Assembly: GCF_001552655.1 (NCBI RefSeq)
Contig: NZ_BCRP01000007.1
Coordinates: forward strand, 120,486-184,485
Source of the DNA: Alicyclobacillus kakegawensis NBRC 103104
Lineage (GTDB): Bacteria > Bacillota > Bacilli > Alicyclobacillales > Alicyclobacillaceae
Direction of reading: 5' to 3'
DNA length: 64,000 nt
Part shown: in pieces, positions 1-8,063 of the stretch
Numbering within the stretch: position 1 is the first letter of the stretch
Layout: every line of letters starts with the position of its first letter
Notes under the pieces: model-generated
Told to the model about the DNA's origin: nothing
Databases searched by the model: none
What the model saw: the letters and a program-made list of their open reading frames with translations, nothing else
Program-made: the position numbers and the translations under genes

Positions 1-21
1 GGCCAGGATGGTGGCGCTCAT
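1..21 (-). CDS. First codons of a gene running off the window, possibly lonB
   Basis: An ATG at 21-19 on the minus strand is preceded by a strong GGGAGGGG ribosome binding site, and seven codons (MSATILA) are visible before the window ends. It lies directly downstream of clpX. In B. subtilis the gene after clpX is lonB, an ATP-dependent protease gene. The identity is inferred from gene order only; the sequence is too short to test it. Confidence 0.4.
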
Positions 22-80
22 CGATGACCCCTCCCTTGTAAAAAACACCGATGCAACCAGTATTCCCGGCCCTATCCGGA

Positions 81-124
81 CGTAAACAAAACGATGGCGC
101 CCGACTCATCGTCAGGCGCCATCG
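81..124 (-). terminator. Rho-independent terminator downstream of clpX
   Basis: Perfect inverted repeat (arms 92-101 and 115-124, 13-base loop). On the minus strand it is followed by GTTTTGTTT. It separates clpX from the next minus-strand gene. Confidence 0.75.
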
Positions 125-212
125 CACCGCTCCTCTATATTTCTACATTTCACCATTTTCACCGCCGCGGTTTCGCAAAGAGCTCCTACCGGACCAAAAG
201 GCGTTCATGACG

Positions 213-1490
213 TCACGCGGTTTCCTCGGACGTGCGCACAATCTGGGAGAGTTTCCCATCCTTCCCGATAAGCACGGGACCTTGCTCACGAGTGACCGCC
301 TCTTTGGTGATAAGGCACCTCTGCACATCGTCCCGCGCCGGCAACTCGTACATCACGTCCAGCATAATCCCTTCAATGATGGATCGGAGACCGCGCGCCC
401 CGGTTCCCCGCTTGATGGCTTCCCTGGCAATGCTCGACAAAGCCTCGTCTTCGAACTCGAGCTTCACGCCGTCCATTTCCAACAGCTTCTGGTATTGCTT
501 CACCAAGGCGTTCTTCGGTTCCACCAGGATCTGTTTCAACGCTTGTTCGTCCAATGCGGTCAAAGTGGTGACCACCGGCAAACGCCCTGTGAATTCGGGA
601 ATGAGCCCGAACTTCATCAAATCCTCTGGCAGGACCTTGGACAGTATGTCCTCATCGGATCGCAGATCGACCGATTCTGTACGGTTCCCGAAGCCAATCA
701 CCTTGCGTCCCAAGCGACGCTTGATAATCGGCTCGATGCCGTCAAACGCGCCGCCGCAGACGAACAAGATGTTGGTCGTGTCGATTTGAATGAACTCCTG
801 ATGTGGATGCTTGCGGCCTCCCTGAGGAGGAACGCTCGCCACAGTGCCCTCCAGGATTTTCAACAAGGCCTGCTGGACGCCTTCGCCCGACACATCGCGG
901 GTGATGGACGGATTTTCCGATTTGCGGGCAATCTTATCGATTTCATCGATGTAGATGATCCCGCGCTCCGCCTTCTCGACATCGTAATCGGCTGCCTGGA
1001 TAAGCTTGAGCAGAATGTTCTCGACGTCTTCGCCCACATACCCCGCTTCGGTCAACGTGGTTGCGTCCGCAATCGCAAACGGCACGTTCAAGATGCGGGC
1101 CAGCGTCTGCGCGAGCAGCGTCTTCCCGCTGCCAGTGGGCCCAATGAGCAAAATGTTGCTCTTGGCTAATTCCACATCATCGTTCTTCGCGGCCCCCGAG
1201 TTGATCCGTTTGTAGTGATTGTAAACCGCCACCGACAGCGATTTTTTGGCATTCTCCTGGCCAATCACGTACTGATCCAGGATTTCCTTGATCTCCGTCG
1301 GCTTCGGGATGTCCTTGAGCTCGAACTCCTCGTCCTCACCCAACTGCTCCTCGACAATTTCATTGCACAGCTCAATGCATTCGTCACAGATATACACACC
1401 AGGACCGGCCACCAGTTTGCGCACTTGCTCCTGGGTCTTCCCGCAGAAAGAGCACTTCAGTTGGCCCTTTTCCTCGTTGAACTTGAACAT
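213..1490 (-). CDS. clpX: ATP-dependent Clp protease ATP-binding subunit ClpX
   Basis: AAA+ unfoldase that recognises substrates, unfolds them with ATP and feeds them into ClpP in the cytoplasm. At 425 residues it has the normal family length. The N-terminal zinc-binding domain shows C13, C16, C35 and C38. Walker A (GPTGSGKT, 117-124), the pore loop GYVGED (150-155), Walker B ending in DEID (182-185), the RKH loop (226-228), the ClpP-docking IGF tripeptide (265-267) and the sensor-2 motif GARGLR (364-369) are all present. The ATG at 1490 follows GGGAGGG at good distance. clpP lies 95 bases upstream on the same strand, as is usual for a ClpXP pair. Confidence 0.98.
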   Translation of the reverse strand: MFKFNEEKGQLKCSFCGKTQEQVRKLVAGPGVYICDECIELCNEIVEEQLGEDEEFELKDIPKPTEIKEILDQYVIGQENAKKSLSVAVYNHYKRINSGAAKNDDVELAKSNILLIGPTGSGKTLLAQTLARILNVPFAIADATTLTEAGYVGEDVENILLKLIQAADYDVEKAERGIIYIDEIDKIARKSENPSITRDVSGEGVQQALLKILEGTVASVPPQGGRKHPHQEFIQIDTTNILFVCGGAFDGIEPIIKRRLGRKVIGFGNRTESVDLRSDEDILSKVLPEDLMKFGLIPEFTGRLPVVTTLTALDEQALKQILVEPKNALVKQYQKLLEMDGVKLEFEDEALSSIAREAIKRGTGARGLRSIIEGIMLDVMYELPARDDVQRCLITKEAVTREQGPVLIGKDGKLSQIVRTSEETA

Positions 1491-1585
1491 CGCAATCCCT
1501 CCCTCTGGCTAAGTGTTCGACAACGGAGGGTCAAGTCACGCGATCGACCGCTTCCGAATGCAAGAACGGCAACTTCCCGGCCTCC

Positions 1586-2179
1586 TCATACCTGCAGGCC
1601 CGCGCCTGGAAGCACCTCGTCGATAATGCCGTAGGCCTTGGCTTCAGCTGCGGACAGGAAGTTGTCACGGTCGGTATCCTGCTCCACCTGTTCAAAAGGT
1701 TTCCCCGTGTGATGCGCCAAAATCCGGTTGAGCTTTTCCTTGGTCTTCAAAATCCAATCGGCATGAATCTTGATATCTGACGCCTGTCCTTGAACGCCGC
1801 CCAAGGGCTGGTGAATCATGACCTCGCTGTTTGGCAGCGCGTAGCGCTTGCCTTTGGCGCCAGCCGCCAGCAGGAATGCCCCCATGCTGGCCGCCAGGCC
1901 AACGCACATGGTGGAAACATCCGGTTTGATGTGCTGCATTGTATCGTAAATCGCCAATCCGGCTGTCACAGAACCACCCGGGCTGTTGATGTACAGTTGG
2001 ATGTCTCGGTCCGGATCGTCCGCTGCCAAAAACAAAAGCTGCGCGACAATCGAATTGGCCACGTAGTCGTCAATTGGGGTCCCAAGGATGATAATCCGAT
2101 CTCGAAGCAGCCTTGAGTAAATGTCATAGGACCGCTCGCCGCGGCTCGTCTGCTCGATGACAATGGGCGTCAAGCTCAT
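1586..2179 (-). CDS. clpP: ATP-dependent Clp protease proteolytic subunit ClpP
   Basis: Serine peptidase forming the tetradecameric barrel of the ClpXP protease. I place the start at the ATG at 2179, seven bases after GGAGGG; a TTG six bases upstream nearly touches the Shine-Dalgarno. This gives 197 residues and puts the catalytic triad at Ser98 (GLAASMGA), His123 (MIHQP) and Asp172 (DRDNF), the canonical positions. It sits between tig and clpX, the order also seen in E. coli. No CtsR operator was recognised upstream. Confidence 0.97.
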   Translation of the reverse strand: MSLTPIVIEQTSRGERSYDIYSRLLRDRIIILGTPIDDYVANSIVAQLLFLAADDPDRDIQLYINSPGGSVTAGLAIYDTMQHIKPDVSTMCVGLAASMGAFLLAAGAKGKRYALPNSEVMIHQPLGGVQGQASDIKIHADWILKTKEKLNRILAHHTGKPFEQVEQDTDRDNFLSAAEAKAYGIIDEVLPGAGLQV

Positions 2180-2235
2180 CGCCAAGCCCTCCTTCGCCGT
2201 TCCCTGCCCATGTAACCGGGCCTGCGACTTTGAGA

Positions 2236-2263
2236 AAACAAGGCACGAATACGTGCCTTGTTT
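2236..2263 (-). terminator. Hairpin between tig and clpP
   Basis: Perfect 12-base-pair stem with a 4-base loop (arms 2236-2247 and 2252-2263). On the minus strand the 3' arm ends in TTGTTT and is followed by TCTC. It lies just after the tig stop, with about 57 bases left before clpP. It could fully terminate tig or only partly uncouple clpP from it. Confidence 0.6.
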
Positions 2264-2293
2264 CCCCTGCTGTCATCGACATTGTACATCAAT

Positions 2294-3586
2294 TCACTTG
2301 CGAACGCTATTCTCAACCAGGAAGGAAACCGTCTTGCGGGTCGTGAGGTCGTTGCGCAGCCCTGACAACCCCGGATCGCGCAGGGACAAAATCTGCTCCA
2401 CGCGCTCCTGCTCGACGCCGGCTGACTCCGCCATCTTCGCGACCTCCGCCTTCACTTCTTCATCCGTGGCGGTGAGACCTTCCTGCTCCGCAATCGCCTC
2501 CAGGACAAGGCTGGTGCGCACCCGCCGCTCCGCCGCCTCCCGGAACTGCTCACGCAGTTCATCCCGGGTCTGTCCTGTGAATTCCAGGTAGCCGTCCAAC
2601 GGGATTTGCTGCATGGACAACTGCTCGGCAAAGTGCCCCAATTGATGGTCAATCTCGTGGTCAATCATCACGCTCGGAATATCAATCGTCGCATTGGCGG
2701 CTACCTTCTCGACCACTTGATCTTCCAAATACCGCTGGTGATCTTGTTGCATCCTCTCCTCAAGGCGCTTGCGAACATCGGCGACGAATTCGTCCACCGT
2801 CTGAAAATCGCTGATTTCTTGGACGAATTCGTCGTCCAAGTCCCGCAGGACCTTCCGCTTCATGTCATGGAGCACGACGTGGAACACAGCCTCCTTGCCA
2901 GCCAGCGCCTTGACATGATAGTCCCCCGGAAAAGTAACGGTAATGTCCCGCTCCTCCGCCGGCTTCATACCAATTAACTGTTCCTCAAAGCCTTTGATGA
3001 ACACACCAGAACCAATTTCAAGCTGATAGTTTTCCGCTTCCCCGCCCTCAAACGGTTCCCCATCGACGGTGCCGCGGAAGTCGATGTTGACCAGGTCCCC
3101 CTGCTCGACCTCCCCGTCCTCCAGAACCTGAAGTTCGGCATGAGCCTTGCGGATGTTGGTCAATTCCTCTTCCAGCAATTCATCCGTCACTTCAAACGCC
3201 TTATCCTCCACCTCGACGCCCTTATAGGGACCGAGGACCACCTCAGGTTTCACAGTGACCGTCGCCTTGAAAATGAACGGCTTCCCGGACTCCACCTGTA
3301 CCACATCGACATCAGGCTGCGCCACCGGCTCAATCCCCGTCTCCTGCACCGCTTCATCGTAGGCGCGCGGTAAAAGGTACTCCACTGCGTCCTGGTACAG
3401 GGCCTCGACGCCGAAGCGCATCTCAAACACCTTGCGTGGAACCCTGCCCTTGCGAAAACCTGGAACGTTAACGCGTTTGACGACGCGTTTGAATGCATAG
3501 TCCAATGCTTCTGCAAATCGGTCGCTGGGAACTTCGACCTCCAGCACACCGACATTGGCTTCAGTTTTTTCCCATTTCGCTGTCAT
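2294..3586 (-). CDS. tig: Trigger factor (ribosome-associated chaperone / prolyl isomerase)
   Basis: Binds near the ribosomal exit tunnel and assists folding of nascent chains. The ATG at 3586 follows GGGAGGAAC and gives 430 residues, the normal length; the reading frame extends ten codons upstream without a ribosome binding site. The ribosome-docking signature GFRKGRVP is at residues 43-50. An FKBP-type peptidyl-prolyl isomerase domain follows at about 160-245, then the helical C-terminal chaperone domain. A good promoter lies about 100 bases upstream and a hairpin follows the gene. Confidence 0.97.
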   Translation of the reverse strand: MTAKWEKTEANVGVLEVEVPSDRFAEALDYAFKRVVKRVNVPGFRKGRVPRKVFEMRFGVEALYQDAVEYLLPRAYDEAVQETGIEPVAQPDVDVVQVESGKPFIFKATVTVKPEVVLGPYKGVEVEDKAFEVTDELLEEELTNIRKAHAELQVLEDGEVEQGDLVNIDFRGTVDGEPFEGGEAENYQLEIGSGVFIKGFEEQLIGMKPAEERDITVTFPGDYHVKALAGKEAVFHVVLHDMKRKVLRDLDDEFVQEISDFQTVDEFVADVRKRLEERMQQDHQRYLEDQVVEKVAANATIDIPSVMIDHEIDHQLGHFAEQLSMQQIPLDGYLEFTGQTRDELREQFREAAERRVRTSLVLEAIAEQEGLTATDEEVKAEVAKMAESAGVEQERVEQILSLRDPGLSGLRNDLTTRKTVSFLVENSVRK

Positions 3587-3692
3587 GCACGGTTCCTCCC
3601 CAAATCCTTCGGCCAACAGCAGCCGCGGTCATTCTGCCAACCCTGCCTCCCACAAGCTGCACGCACGCCTGCAGGCAATCATAAGCCGTTTC

Positions 3693-3720
3693 ATTATACC
3701 ATGTTCTACACGAGCGACAA
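3693..3720 (-). promoter_or_regulatory. Sigma-A-type promoter of tig
   Basis: On the minus strand TTGTCG (3720-3715) and a perfect TATAAT (3698-3693) are separated by 16 bases. This implies a leader of roughly 100 bases before the tig ATG. Confidence 0.75.
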
Positions 3721-3964
3721 CCGATAAAAGACATCCATTATCCCGAACGGCTCGTTCCGCGCGCAAGCCGCGCACATCGTCGTGCCTTATCGTACCACTT
3801 GTGGTCGTGCCCGCTCAACTCACGCAGGCCACGGTTGCCGCATACTCTCTAGCGTGCCGGTGCAGCAGCTGACTCCCAAGGCGGCGCTCTGAGCCCTGCT
3901 GCCACAGCCGCAGGACTCGCAATCAACTGGAGGGGTATCCACAATCCAATGACAATCCAAATTC

Positions 3965-4160
3965 ATGAATCTATTACCTCGGTACCGCGAGTTTGACATC
4001 GGCGCCGGGACTTATGGCGATCCGCAGATTTTTATGGAAAGAACAAGCCAATCGATTGCGAGACATTTCCGAGGATACCCACAGTCGAAAGGAGATGTCG
4101 TGATTGGAAACGGCGTGTGGATAGGTCTGCCAGTGGGCTTGGCCGTTGGAGAAGAGCTTG
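3965..4160 (+). pseudogene. Remnant of a hexapeptide (CatB/Vat-like) acetyltransferase
   Basis: The frame starting at 3965 encodes a short protein with IGAGTYGDPQIF near its N-terminus and GDVVIGNGVWIG about 35 residues later. In the CatB/Vat family of left-handed beta-helix O-acetyltransferases these two motifs are normally separated by a much longer stretch carrying the catalytic histidine region. After GVWIG the family pattern is lost. I read this as an internally deleted, decayed gene. No ribosome binding site stands out. Resemblance is judged from motif memory only. Confidence 0.4.
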
Positions 4161-4266
4161 CGGGACGTGCACGCCACAAAACCGGTTGGTGTCCGCTCAG
4201 TCACGCGCGCAACCCAACAACAGGCCCCACCTTAGCGGCAGAGCCTGCGTTTGCGTTTGCGACTCC

Positions 4267-4497
4267 TTATCCGTAATACCCAGGATATCCGGAATAGCCA
4301 GGTCGGCTGCAACGTGATCCCGGGCACCCTGGATCGACGACCACATTCCTCGTGACAGGTTGATAAAAGTGTTGCGGCACGTTCACAATTACATGCCTAT
4401 TGATGTTTACAATTGGATGGACATAAGGGACCATCCGAGGGATGTAGTGGTCGCGGACACAGTAACGAGGAGGGCATACGATTGGCGGGCAATTCAT
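4267..4497 (-). CDS. CotD-like inner spore coat protein
   Basis: A 76-residue protein rich in Pro, His, Tyr and Val, with PPRYCVRDHYIPRMVPYVHP followed by a HVIVNVPQHFYQ segment. The pattern matches the CotD family of inner spore coat proteins, which start with a Cys/His segment followed by a VPHIHP-like motif. The C-terminus is Gly/Tyr-rich (GYSGYPGYYG), typical of cross-linkable coat proteins. The ATG is preceded by GGGGGTG. The tiny membrane protein gene ending 39 bases upstream on the same strand suggests one sporulation transcript. Confidence 0.72.
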   Translation of the reverse strand: MNCPPIVCPPRYCVRDHYIPRMVPYVHPIVNINRHVIVNVPQHFYQPVTRNVVVDPGCPGSRCSRPGYSGYPGYYG

Positions 4498-4536
4498 TTC
4501 ACAGTCACCCCCAGGAGAGAAATGAAGACTGTCGGA

Positions 4537-4641
4537 TCAACATGCTGCTCCGTCGGTTCCCGGAATGAGCAAGATGAACAGCACGAAGATGATAAGAAAC
4601 ACGACCGCCCAACGCGTGAATACGCCAAAACACCCGTCCAT
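4537..4641 (-). CDS. Tiny membrane protein, YjcZ-like (copy 1)
   Basis: A 34-codon gene, ATG at 4641, preceded by AGGGGG seven bases upstream. The protein has a short N-terminus (MDGCFGVFTRW), one hydrophobic segment (VVFLIIFVLFILLIP) and a short tail ending in Cys. The core strongly resembles the YjcZ/TIGR01732 family of tiny sporulation proteins (LIVVLFILLII). It is a paralogue of the gene at 4808-4948: both share FTRWA-V/I-VFLIIFVLFILLIP. It lies directly upstream of the CotD-like gene. Its function is unknown; a spore-envelope role is inferred from family and neighbour. Confidence 0.7.
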   Translation of the reverse strand: MDGCFGVFTRWAVVFLIIFVLFILLIPGTDGAAC

Positions 4642-4807
4642 GTATCATCCCCCTTTCAGACTGACGTGCGATTTACCATACGAAATCGGACCTCCATTCG
4701 CAGCGACGCTTGCCTATACTTGTCTGCGTATTCCTTCGCCTTCCTGTGCGGCGCCACAGATGCAAACCCCCGCCGCAGCAAGCAGGTATGAGGCCCATCC
4801 GCACGGC

Positions 4808-4948
4808 TCAGGAGACAGCGACTCCACCACCCGGACCGCAGGCATCGGTCCCCACGTAGCCTCCGTATTCCGGAATCAAAAGGATGAACAACACGAAGAT
4901 AATCAGAAATACAATCGCCCAACGTGTAAACAATCCGCCGTCCACCAT
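4808..4948 (-). CDS. Tiny membrane protein, YjcZ-like (copy 2)
   Basis: 46 codons from the ATG at 4948, which follows GGGGGTGTG. The frame is open further upstream, but only this ATG has a ribosome binding site and aligns with the start of copy 1. Residues about 10-26 are a single membrane segment (WAIVFLIIFVLFILLIP), followed by a Gly-rich tail with one Cys. Two copies in a row suggest a tandem duplication, with tails diverging faster than the membrane core. Confidence 0.75.
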   Translation of the reverse strand: MVDGGLFTRWAIVFLIIFVLFILLIPEYGGYVGTDACGPGGGVAVS

Positions 4949-5161
4949 TTCACACCCCCTCGGACAGACATACCCCACTGTACGCAATCGGCCCTGTGAG
5001 GGAAGCGGCATTTTCCCGTCCCGGGCGGTTCGCCTCGCGCGAAGCACGGGAGCAACAGGGTGCGACGGATAACCGCAGAACGATTCGTTCAGCAGCGCCG
5101 ACATAAATGGACGGCAGAGCCCTTCCTGTACGGCGCACACCATACACACACAAGCGCATGA

Positions 5162-5186
5162 AAAACGCCACCCAACGATGGGTGGC
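5162..5186 (-). terminator. Terminator of the tRNA-Arg transcript
   Basis: Stem GCCACCC/GGGTGGC (5167-5173 and 5180-5186) with a 6-base loop, followed on the minus strand by GTTTTTC. It lies 40 bases downstream of tRNA-Arg. Confidence 0.75.
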
Positions 5187-5225
5187 AAAATCTCAAAAAA
5201 ACCGCGTCACATCAATGATTCTCTC

Positions 5226-5302
5226 TGGCGTCTCAGGAGGGATTCGAACCCCCGACCCACAGCTTAGAAGGCTGTTGCTCTATCCAGCTGAGCTACTGAG
5301 AC
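5226..5302 (-). tRNA. tRNA-Arg (anticodon UCU)
   Basis: A 77-base cloverleaf with acceptor GTCTCAG/CTGAGAC, anticodon loop CTTCTAA, T-loop GTTCGAATC and an encoded CCA end. The TCT anticodon reads AGA/AGG arginine codons. Confidence 0.97.
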
Positions 5303-5308
5303 ACGTTG

Positions 5309-5378
5309 AGCGGGCAAGAGGAATTGAGCCCACGCTACCCGCTTGAAGGCTGGAGTTCTGCCATTGAATTACACCCGC
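5309..5378 (-). pseudogene. Degenerate tRNA-Gly
   Basis: This minus-strand sequence clearly descends from a glycine tRNA: GCGGGTG acceptor, a D-arm nearly identical to bacterial tRNA-Gly, and CCAGCCTTC at the anticodon. However, the anticodon arm is one base short, leaving a 6-base loop with no readable Gly anticodon. The D-stem has lost its first pair, the T-stem has several mismatches, the T-loop reads CTCAATT instead of TTCGATT, and CCA is absent. It lies 6 bases upstream of tRNA-Arg on the same strand. Confidence 0.8.
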
Positions 5379-5434
5379 AGCTGCAGGCTAACCTCAAGGA
5401 TTCGCCACAAGTGTACTGCAAGCGGAGGGATAGA

Positions 5435-6034
5435 TCAAGAAACCAACGGGATGTGTGCAGCCAGCTCCAGCAACCTGTCGACTGCCCGCCTGCGATGCGA
5501 ATACTGATTCTTTTCCTCCACCGTCATGTCGGCGAAGGTGCGCCCGAGTTCGGGCACCCAAAACAACGGGTCATACCCAAACCCGTTGGCCCCATGGGGC
5601 GCCCTCAAGATGATGCCTCGCACGCGCCCAACCGCGGTCAGGCCCACGCCCAACTCATGGTGCCACAGCGCGAGGGCACACACGAACTCCGCCGTCCTCT
5701 GCGGATCCGGGACATCTGCAAGCTCACGCAACAGCTTCGCATTGTTGGCCGCGTCGTCGCCATGCACGCCGGCATAGCGGGCGGACATGACGCCCGGCCT
5801 ACCATCAAGGGCGTCGACGCACAACCCAGAATCGTCGGCAAGCACCCAACCGTGGCAGTACGGTGCGTAATAGGCCGCCTTTTCCACCGCATTGCTGACA
5901 AGCTGCGCCCCCGTCTCCGGCGCTGCCTCCAGCCCGTCCGGCAATCCACGCACGCACGCGCCCAAGGGCGCCAGCAGACGCTCAAATTCGGCGACCTTGT
6001 GCGCATTTTTCGTGACCACAAACACGGTTTCCAC
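5435..6034 (-). CDS. rdgB: XTP/dITP pyrophosphatase (HAM1/RdgB family)
   Basis: House-cleaning enzyme that hydrolyses non-canonical purine triphosphates (ITP, dITP, XTP) to monophosphates. At 199 residues it is of normal size. Family signatures are visible: TKNAHKVAEF (8-17), ADDSGL (66-71), RPGVMSARYAG (79-89) and NGFGYDPLFW near the C-terminus. The start is GTG at 6034, after GGGGG. B. subtilis ysnA lies in the same racE-to-tig neighbourhood, which supports the call. Confidence 0.95.
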   Translation of the reverse strand: METVFVVTKNAHKVAEFERLLAPLGACVRGLPDGLEAAPETGAQLVSNAVEKAAYYAPYCHGWVLADDSGLCVDALDGRPGVMSARYAGVHGDDAANNAKLLRELADVPDPQRTAEFVCALALWHHELGVGLTAVGRVRGIILRAPHGANGFGYDPLFWVPELGRTFADMTVEEKNQYSHRRRAVDRLLELAAHIPLVS

Positions 6035-6124
6035 AGCAATCCCCCACAGTACAGCTTACACCGATTGTACCGTTACCACCGCGGACGCCGACGGTTCCGG
6101 CGACCGCAGACGCGCCTGCTCCGC

Positions 6125-6955
6125 CTAACGTGCGTGCAGGGCCATCGCATCCACACACCGCACCCGTGCCTTGTCTGGCGGCAGGCCCATCCAGCCCTGC
6201 ACAGCCGCCTTCATTTTTTGTTCATCTCCGGTCGTATAGAATCGGTGGATGGGAGGGGCACCCGAAGGACGCAACAGGCGGAGCCGCGCCAACACTTCGC
6301 GAACTTCGCGTGCCGTCTCGGCCGCCGAAGAGATCAACTGCACTTGAGGTCCCACCACCCTGGCAATCGGAGCCGACAACAACGGGTAGTGCGTGCAGCC
6401 GAGGATCAGGGCATCGATATCGTATAAAAGCAGAGGCAGCAGCGACTCGCGTACCACTTGTTCCACATCGGGTCCGTCCCAACGCCCAGACTCCACCAGC
6501 GGGACGAACTGCGGACAAGCCAGACTCACCACGTCGACGGCCGGATCCAAGACGTGGACCGCGTCCGCATATGCGCCACTGGCTATGGTCACCGCCGTGC
6601 CGATGACGCCAATCCGACGCCGGCGCGGCGTCGCGCTGTTCACCGCCGCCCGCGCGCCCGGTTGAATCACACCCAACACCGGGATCGGCGAACGCCGCTG
6701 CAGCTCCGGCAATGCCACGGCCGTCGCAGTGTTACAGGCGACCACCAGCAGCTTGACCTGTTGAGACAACAAGAAATCCGCTATCTGCAGGCTGAACTCG
6801 AGCACCTGATTCGGGTTCCTGTCTCCATAAGGGCACCGAGCCGTATCTCCGAAATAAAAAATCGCCTCGTCCGGAAGGACAGACATGATCTCCGAAACGA
6901 CTGTCAGTCCACCCATTCCTGAATCAAATACTGCGATTGGCTGCTCTACGTGCAC
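6125..6955 (-). CDS. murI: Glutamate racemase
   Basis: Converts L- to D-glutamate for peptidoglycan. The 276-residue protein shows FDSGMGGLTV at the N-terminus and the two catalytic cysteines, Cys74 (VVACNTA) and Cys187 (LGCTHYP). The start is a GTG. It ends 90 bases from rdgB and follows the MarR gene, matching the ysmB-racE order of B. subtilis, where it is called racE. Confidence 0.96.
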   Translation of the reverse strand: MHVEQPIAVFDSGMGGLTVVSEIMSVLPDEAIFYFGDTARCPYGDRNPNQVLEFSLQIADFLLSQQVKLLVVACNTATAVALPELQRRSPIPVLGVIQPGARAAVNSATPRRRRIGVIGTAVTIASGAYADAVHVLDPAVDVVSLACPQFVPLVESGRWDGPDVEQVVRESLLPLLLYDIDALILGCTHYPLLSAPIARVVGPQVQLISSAAETAREVREVLARLRLLRPSGAPPIHRFYTTGDEQKMKAAVQGWMGLPPDKARVRCVDAMALHAR

Positions 6956-7055
6956 GTCCCCTCATCTCTCCCACCTGGATGCTGACAGCATATAACGTAT
7001 TCAGCCGCCCGCAGGAATGAAGCCCGTCCGTCCGCGCCTCTTGGAGTGGCCGCCC

Positions 7056-7493
7056 TCAGTGCGCCATATGGGCGTAAAGAAGGTCGAGCACACGCAGAAC
7101 CTCGCGCTTTTCCTCTGGCCCCAAGGGCTCCAAAATGCGCGCTAAATACGCCCGGCGCGCATCCAGCACGTCCTCAATCAATTGAGCGCCTGAGGATTGC
7201 ATGCACACTCGCACCACGCGCCGATCCGCCCGATCCCGCTGGCGGACCACAAATCCGGCGCGCTCCAAGCGGTCAACGAGGTCGGTTGTCGTACTGTAGG
7301 CCAGTCCCAAGCGGGTGCTCATCTCGCCGATGGTAAGATCGCCTTCTTTATCCAAAATAAGGAGGGCATCAAATTGTGGAGGTGTTATCCCATACCGTTC
7401 CAATAAGGCTCGTCCACGTCGTCGAACAAGAGCGGATATCTGACGCAGCCTCTGTTCGATTTCGACGACGCAATCCGGCAGGGATGGGTTCAC
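7056..7493 (-). CDS. MarR-family transcriptional regulator (YsmB-like)
   Basis: A 145-residue winged-helix DNA-binding protein. The recognition region (LTIGEMSTRLGLAYSTTTDL) and the wing (RQRDRADRRVVRV) are clear. The start is GTG at 7493 after GAGGTG. It lies between gerE (divergent) and racE, the position of ysmB in B. subtilis. The ligand and targets are unknown. Confidence 0.9.
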   Translation of the reverse strand: MNPSLPDCVVEIEQRLRQISALVRRRGRALLERYGITPPQFDALLILDKEGDLTIGEMSTRLGLAYSTTTDLVDRLERAGFVVRQRDRADRRVVRVCMQSSGAQLIEDVLDARRAYLARILEPLGPEEKREVLRVLDLLYAHMAH

Positions 7494-7649
7494 GCTCTAC
7501 ACCTCATTCGAGGGACAAACGTCCCATGCTCGCATGCATTGTAACACTCGCCCCGGCGGGCGTCAACGAACGCCCTGTCGACGGGCCCTTGCGAGAGCCG
7601 ACGAAGGCAACGGATTCTACGCCGGTTGCCCATGTTTTCACGTGCTCGC

Positions 7650-7677
7650 ACGCGCGATCTCACCCCAACATACTATA
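7650..7677 (+). promoter_or_regulatory. Sigma-K-type promoter of gerE
   Basis: CATACTATA at 7669-7677 matches the sigma-K -10 consensus CATAnnnTA perfectly. The -35 core AC is at 7650-7651, leaving 17 bases to the -10. gerE is a known sigma-K-dependent gene in B. subtilis. Confidence 0.7.
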
Positions 7678-7730
7678 CCGTGACTGTATCCCGTACTTGT
7701 AGACCGACCGACAAGGAGGGATAGCGAGAT

Positions 7731-7958
7731 ATGTCCGGCGACCAAGACATGCGCACCAAGTCGCTTTTGACTAACCGTGAGCGGGAAGTGTTTGAGCTCC
7801 TTGTTCAGGACAAAACCACCAAGGAAATCGCCGCACAGTTGTTCGTCAGCGAAAAGACGGTCCGAAACCACATTTCTAATGTCATGAAAAAGCTGAACGT
7901 CAAGGGCCGTTCGCAAGCTGTCGTCGAACTCGTGCGCCTAGGCGAAATCACCATCTGA
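7731..7958 (+). CDS. gerE: Spore germination/coat regulator GerE
   Basis: A 75-residue LuxR-type helix-turn-helix protein acting late in the mother cell on coat genes. The stretches LLTNREREVFELLVQDKTTK and SEKTVRNHISNVMKKL are nearly identical to B. subtilis GerE, and the length matches (74 residues there). It has no receiver domain, as expected. A GGAGGG site precedes the ATG, and a sigma-K-like promoter lies about 55 bases upstream. It is a firm marker that the organism forms endospores. Confidence 0.97.
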   Translation: MSGDQDMRTKSLLTNREREVFELLVQDKTTKEIAAQLFVSEKTVRNHISNVMKKLNVKGRSQAVVELVRLGEITI

Positions 7959-7970
7959 GCAAGCGGATCG

Positions 7971-8001
7971 CCTCTACGCCAGTGCGCGGTAGAGGTTTCT
8001 T
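7971..8001 (+). terminator. Weak terminator after gerE
   Basis: A 7-base-pair stem CCTCTAC/GTAGAGG (7971-7977 and 7989-7995) followed by TTTCTT. The loop is 11 bases, so termination may be partial. Confidence 0.4.
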
Positions 8002-8010
8002 GCTGGGGTC

Positions 8011-8039
8011 GTGACCCGCTCCGCGCGCTCTGGTATGAT
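8011..8039 (+). promoter_or_regulatory. Sigma-A-like promoter of the DUF1292 gene
   Basis: GTGACC (8011-8016) and TATGAT (8034-8039) with a 17-base spacer, about 25 bases upstream of the start codon. Confidence 0.55.
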
Positions 8040-8063
8040 GATATCCGGGAAGGTGAAGTCACT

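Noticed and set aside
2180..2293. CtsR operator upstream of clpP
   Set aside because: No tandem GGTCAAA-type heptads were found.
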